NCBI GenBank assembly: GCA_021158195.1
Contig: JAGGVA010000009.1
Coordinates: forward strand, 1 to 7,666
DNA: 7,666 nucleotides
From: a bacterium
Lineage (GTDB): Bacteria; Patescibacteriota; Minisyncoccia; Minisyncoccales; PEYH01
Direction: 5' to 3'
Positions 5,264 through 7,666 of this stretch are shown piece after piece (within the stretch, counting starts at the first letter, position 1; each line of letters starts with the position of its first letter). Under the pieces are notes generated by a model. It was not told the DNA's origin, made no database searches, and saw only the letters and a program-made list of their open reading frames with translations. A program made the position numbers and the translations under genes.

Positions 5264-6807
5264 GACTTCTTAATATATCGATGTTTAATGGTTCTTTGAG
5301 GCTTTGGTTTTTCAAAGATTATTTCGCCTGGCGAATAGTTTATATGGGAGAGGGCGTCTCTAAACTCAGAATTTTGTTTTTTGAGAGAGTTTATAATAAT
5401 ATTTTTGAAAGTGTTCTTTAAATTTTCATCAGGCGTGATATTGGGTTTCAATTCGATAGTAATTTTGAAATCTGGCTCTCCTTGAGCATTTTGTATTTTC
5501 TCCACTTCAAACCTTCCGGTATGGTAGCTAATAATTTTTGGGTCCGACAAAGCAGTTTGAAAATTCTCAACGTATACATTTGCTCCTCTAAAAATGATGG
5601 TTCCATCACTTCTGCCATAAACATACAAGAAAGGAAGTTTGATTACATTTTTTCTTGGAAAGCCTTTCGATTCAAGAATATCTAAAATATCTATTCCGTA
5701 ATCTTTTAAAAGGGAAATCATTTTTTCAAAGGGTATCACCCCGCCTCTATCTTTGATTTCATATCTTACAACTGGGGTAGAATTGTAACAGGTAACGATT
5801 ATCTCGCCGTTCTCTTCTTCTAGATAATGAAGTAGGGGATTATATTGAAATAGCATTGGAACATGTTCATGTCCAAATAAAAACTTACAAAGTCTTTTAT
5901 CTTTATGGGCTAATCTTCTGATGATTACCGTTAAAGGAAATTCCAACGCCGTACCCAATCCTACATCCACTACCCCATAATTAGAATATATTTTTGGAAT
6001 ACCTGGTGCTTCAATTTTTACATTTAGTATTGAAGCAAGGTGCTCTCTCCACTCTTCAGTATTGTCTTCACCTCCTGCAACCAATGTTATTTTATACTTA
6101 CCAAAATCTAGTTTTTGAGAGAATCCTTCCTCAATTAAATTTTTCAAGAAGGGAGGATAGCCGGCAATAATAATATGCTCATAATATTTTCCCATTTTTT
6201 GGATGATCTCCAAAGTTTCTGGAATATTTGGGCCTGGATTCATGACCGCCAAAGTATATCTTTTTTTCTTACCAATTTCTCTTATTACTCGGGAAACTTT
6301 CTCGCCACTTGGCCAGGTGCCCATGGCAAAACATACAACGAAGAGGGTTTTATATTTGGAAAGTTGACCGCTATAAACTAAGCCAAATTCAAAGTGCCTT
6401 CTTGTTATTTCATCTTCTTCTGGTAGACGAGGCCAATAAATAGGAATTCCTGAATACCCGGAACTCCTTTCAATCGAAAAAATATCATTGAATCTTTGAT
6501 CGATAATCCTTTCTTTTAAATCATATTTCAAAACATAGTTTTGTTTAGTGGTATGGGGTAGTTTTTTAAAATCTTCAAGGGTTTTAATTTTTCTTGAATC
6601 AATTGCGTTTTCCTTTAAGAATTTTTTGTAAGCAGGAAGGGTTTTGGTAATATGTTTAAAGCCCTCCAGTAGTTTTTTCTGGGCCAAATATTCTATTAAT
6701 TTAGGTGGAGATTTTGAAAGAAAAGCAATACTCCTTTTTGGATTTTTGGTAATGAAATTTTCGATACAATTTGTTTTCCCTTTAAACATAATTTTACGAT
6801 TCTTCAA
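5260..6807 (-). CDS. PaaK-like adenylate-forming ligase (phenylacetate-CoA ligase / CapK family), substrate unknown
   Basis: A 515-residue soluble protein of the ANL (AMP-binding) superfamily, closest in motif style to PaaK/CapK proteins. Family reaction: ATP activates a carboxylate to an acyl-adenylate, usually then passed to CoA. Visible motifs are the phosphate loop ERSSGYSG (113-120), GGED (245-248), the nucleotide motif YGVVDVG (277-283), R348/D353 in RYEIKDRGG, the hinge region YGRSDG (397-402) followed by FRGANVYVENF, and RTIKHR (505-510) near the C-terminus, whose K508 could be the catalytic lysine. D281 stands where PaaK proteins usually have Glu in YGxxE. It is longer than typical PaaK (~430-440). 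The given start is TTG at 6807, preceded by GAGGAG at 4-base spacing; ATG at 6789 (residue 7), 4 bases after the dnaE stop, is a reasonable alternative lacking a good ribosome site. The gene ends in the kinase ATGA overlap. Fold confident; substrate not. Confidence 0.85.
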   Translation of the reverse strand: MKNRKIMFKGKTNCIENFITKNPKRSIAFLSKSPPKLIEYLAQKKLLEGFKHITKTLPAYKKFLKENAIDSRKIKTLEDFKKLPHTTKQNYVLKYDLKERIIDQRFNDIFSIERSSGYSGIPIYWPRLPEEDEITRRHFEFGLVYSGQLSKYKTLFVVCFAMGTWPSGEKVSRVIREIGKKKRYTLAVMNPGPNIPETLEIIQKMGKYYEHIIIAGYPPFLKNLIEEGFSQKLDFGKYKITLVAGGEDNTEEWREHLASILNVKIEAPGIPKIYSNYGVVDVGLGTALEFPLTVIIRRLAHKDKRLCKFLFGHEHVPMLFQYNPLLHYLEEENGEIIVTCYNSTPVVRYEIKDRGGVIPFEKMISLLKDYGIDILDILESKGFPRKNVIKLPFLYVYGRSDGTIIFRGANVYVENFQTALSDPKIISYHTGRFEVEKIQNAQGEPDFKITIELKPNITPDENLKNTFKNIIINSLKKQNSEFRDALSHINYSPGEIIFEKPKPQRTIKHRYIKKS

Positions 6808-7666
6808 TTAGCTCCTCGATCTCTTCAGCAATGATTTTGGGAGCTTCGTCTTTGAAGTCAACTCGACCGGAAACAAACACAATTTTATTTTCCTGCAAAG
6901 CAGTTGGATTTTTCTCAATAACTCCTGGAAAGACAATAGTCTCAATTTTTTCGGATAGGTCTTCTACTTCTACAAAAAGCATAGGTTTTCCATTTTTAGT
7001 TATAATTCGTTTAATCTTATTTATTAATCCTGCCACCCTAATTCTTGTGCCAGGCATGATTTTTCTTACAAAAGTGAAAGAAGATTCTTTTTCTATACTT
7101 TCTCGAATTTTAGCTATGGGAGTTGCTTTTTTTTGCAAGATTTTCTCCAATGGTTTCAAAGGATGCCCTGAGACGTATAAACCCAGAAGCTCTTTTTCCC
7201 ATAAAAGTTTTTCTTTTAAGGTGGCTTCTTTTGCAGGCTCCAAATAGATTTTTGGAACACTAGCAATACTATCAAAAAGACCTTGTTGACCATTGAGTTT
7301 AGATTTTTGTACCTGACGGGCATATTCAAGCAATCTATCTAAATTTTTTAAAAGTTTATTTCGCTCCTCTAACTTGTCAAAAACCCCTGCCTTAATCAGA
7401 GCTTCCATTGATTTTCTATTTAAGTCTTTGATATTAATCCGTGTAAGAAAATCAGCTATTGATTGATATTTTCCCCCTCTTTTTCTTTCCTGAACAATTG
7501 CCTCAACAAGATTGTGTCCAACATTTTTAATAGCTAGCAAGCCAAAACGGATCCGATTTTTGTCAACTACCGTAAAATTCTCAAAACTCTCATTTACATC
7601 AGGGGGCAAAACTTCAATTCCCATTCTTTTGCATTCTTCTAATAAGAATGCAATTCTCTCTACGTC
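6794..7666 (-). CDS. dnaE: DNA polymerase III alpha subunit DnaE, C-terminal 290 residues (5' end outside window)
   Basis: The frame is open from the right edge to the TAA at 6796-6794, so the polymerase PHP, palm and finger domains lie outside. The first visible residues, DVERIAFLLEECKRMGIEVLPPDVN, carry the conserved DnaE segment CxxxGIxVLPPDVN. Next come the helix-hairpin-helix region (FGLLAIKNVG, visible residues 41-50) and LNRKSMEALIKAGVFD. QQGLF (visible residues 127-131, bases 7288-7274) fits the QxxLF beta-clamp-binding consensus. LLWEKELLGLYVSGHPL then leads into an OB-fold (about 208-286) with GTRIRVAGLI and FVEVEDLSEKIETIVFP. The protein stops directly after the OB-fold, with no tau-binding extension of the E. 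coli kind. The role is chromosomal DNA synthesis. The ATG at 7624 is an internal methionine, not the start. The stop is within 5 bases of, or overlapped by, the downstream ligase start. Confidence 0.96.
   Translation of the reverse strand, partial: DVERIAFLLEECKRMGIEVLPPDVNESFENFTVVDKNRIRFGLLAIKNVGHNLVEAIVQERKRGGKYQSIADFLTRINIKDLNRKSMEALIKAGVFDKLEERNKLLKNLDRLLEYARQVQKSKLNGQQGLFDSIASVPKIYLEPAKEATLKEKLLWEKELLGLYVSGHPLKPLEKILQKKATPIAKIRESIEKESSFTFVRKIMPGTRIRVAGLINKIKRIITKNGKPMLFVEVEDLSEKIETIVFPGVIEKNPTALQENKIVFVSGRVDFKDEAPKIIAEEIEELIEES
6812..6817 (-). promoter_or_regulatory. Possible Shine-Dalgarno GAGGAG for a TTG start of the ligase gene
   Basis: On the minus strand GAGGAG, then CTAA, precedes the TTG at 6807-6805. 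This is the best ribosome-binding match near the ligase start and favours TTG over the ATG at 6789, which would sit 22 bases away. The same bases encode two glutamates of the DnaE tail (EELIEES), so the match may be a coincidence of coding. Confidence 0.33.

Noticed and set aside
6831..7247. 138-codon plus-strand open frame
   Set aside because: It is fully antisense to the conserved OB-fold region of dnaE; its translation is a mirror of conserved coding sequence with no family features.

Overview
The window is AT-rich (about one third G+C by eye), densely packed and entirely co-directional: six genes, all on the minus strand, with gaps or overlaps of a few to a few tens of bases. Several traits together suggest a member of the Candidate Phyla Radiation (Patescibacteria, perhaps a Parcubacteria-like lineage). 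These are a secreted DUF5667-type protein with a Kazal domain, a threonyl-tRNA synthetase without its TGS domain, an orphan 7TM-type histidine kinase with an 'HQLRTPL' H-box, and compact operons with little Shine-Dalgarno signal. The lineage is an inference from gene style, not from a marker tree. UGA acts as a normal stop (end of the ligase gene), which argues against the recoded Gracilibacteria/Absconditabacteria.

Layout in the direction of transcription (right to left). The window opens inside dnaE (C-terminal 290 residues of the replicative DNA polymerase III alpha subunit, 7666-6794). A PaaK-like adenylate-forming ligase follows at the dnaE stop (6807-5260), and a nine-TM sensor histidine kinase overlaps its stop by ATGA (5263-3686). 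After 22 bases comes thrS (3663-1936), and after 41 more a secreted coiled-coil protein with a C-terminal Kazal-type protease-inhibitor domain (1894-548). The run ends in two stem-loops: a 13-base GC palindrome (523-535) and a strong intrinsic terminator (465-512). An independent gene, miaB (tRNA methylthiotransferase), starts at 385 and runs off the left edge.

How the genes relate. dnaE, thrS and miaB are housekeeping genes (replication, translation, tRNA modification). The ligase and kinase are translationally coupled but their substrate and signal are unknown, and no response regulator is visible. The Kazal protein is the most likely interface with the outside world: exported, with a helical stalk and two small Cys-rich modules.

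There is no CRISPR array, integrase, transposase, toxin-antitoxin pair, rRNA or tRNA in the window. I do not see clear evidence for a wholly new system. The most interesting items are the tandem Cys-rich modules of the secreted protein, the GC-rich palindrome in AT-rich DNA, the coupled ligase/kinase pair, and the -10-like elements placed so close to start codons that thrS and miaB may be nearly leaderless. No gene-free stretch exceeds 300 bases; the longest is 386-547.
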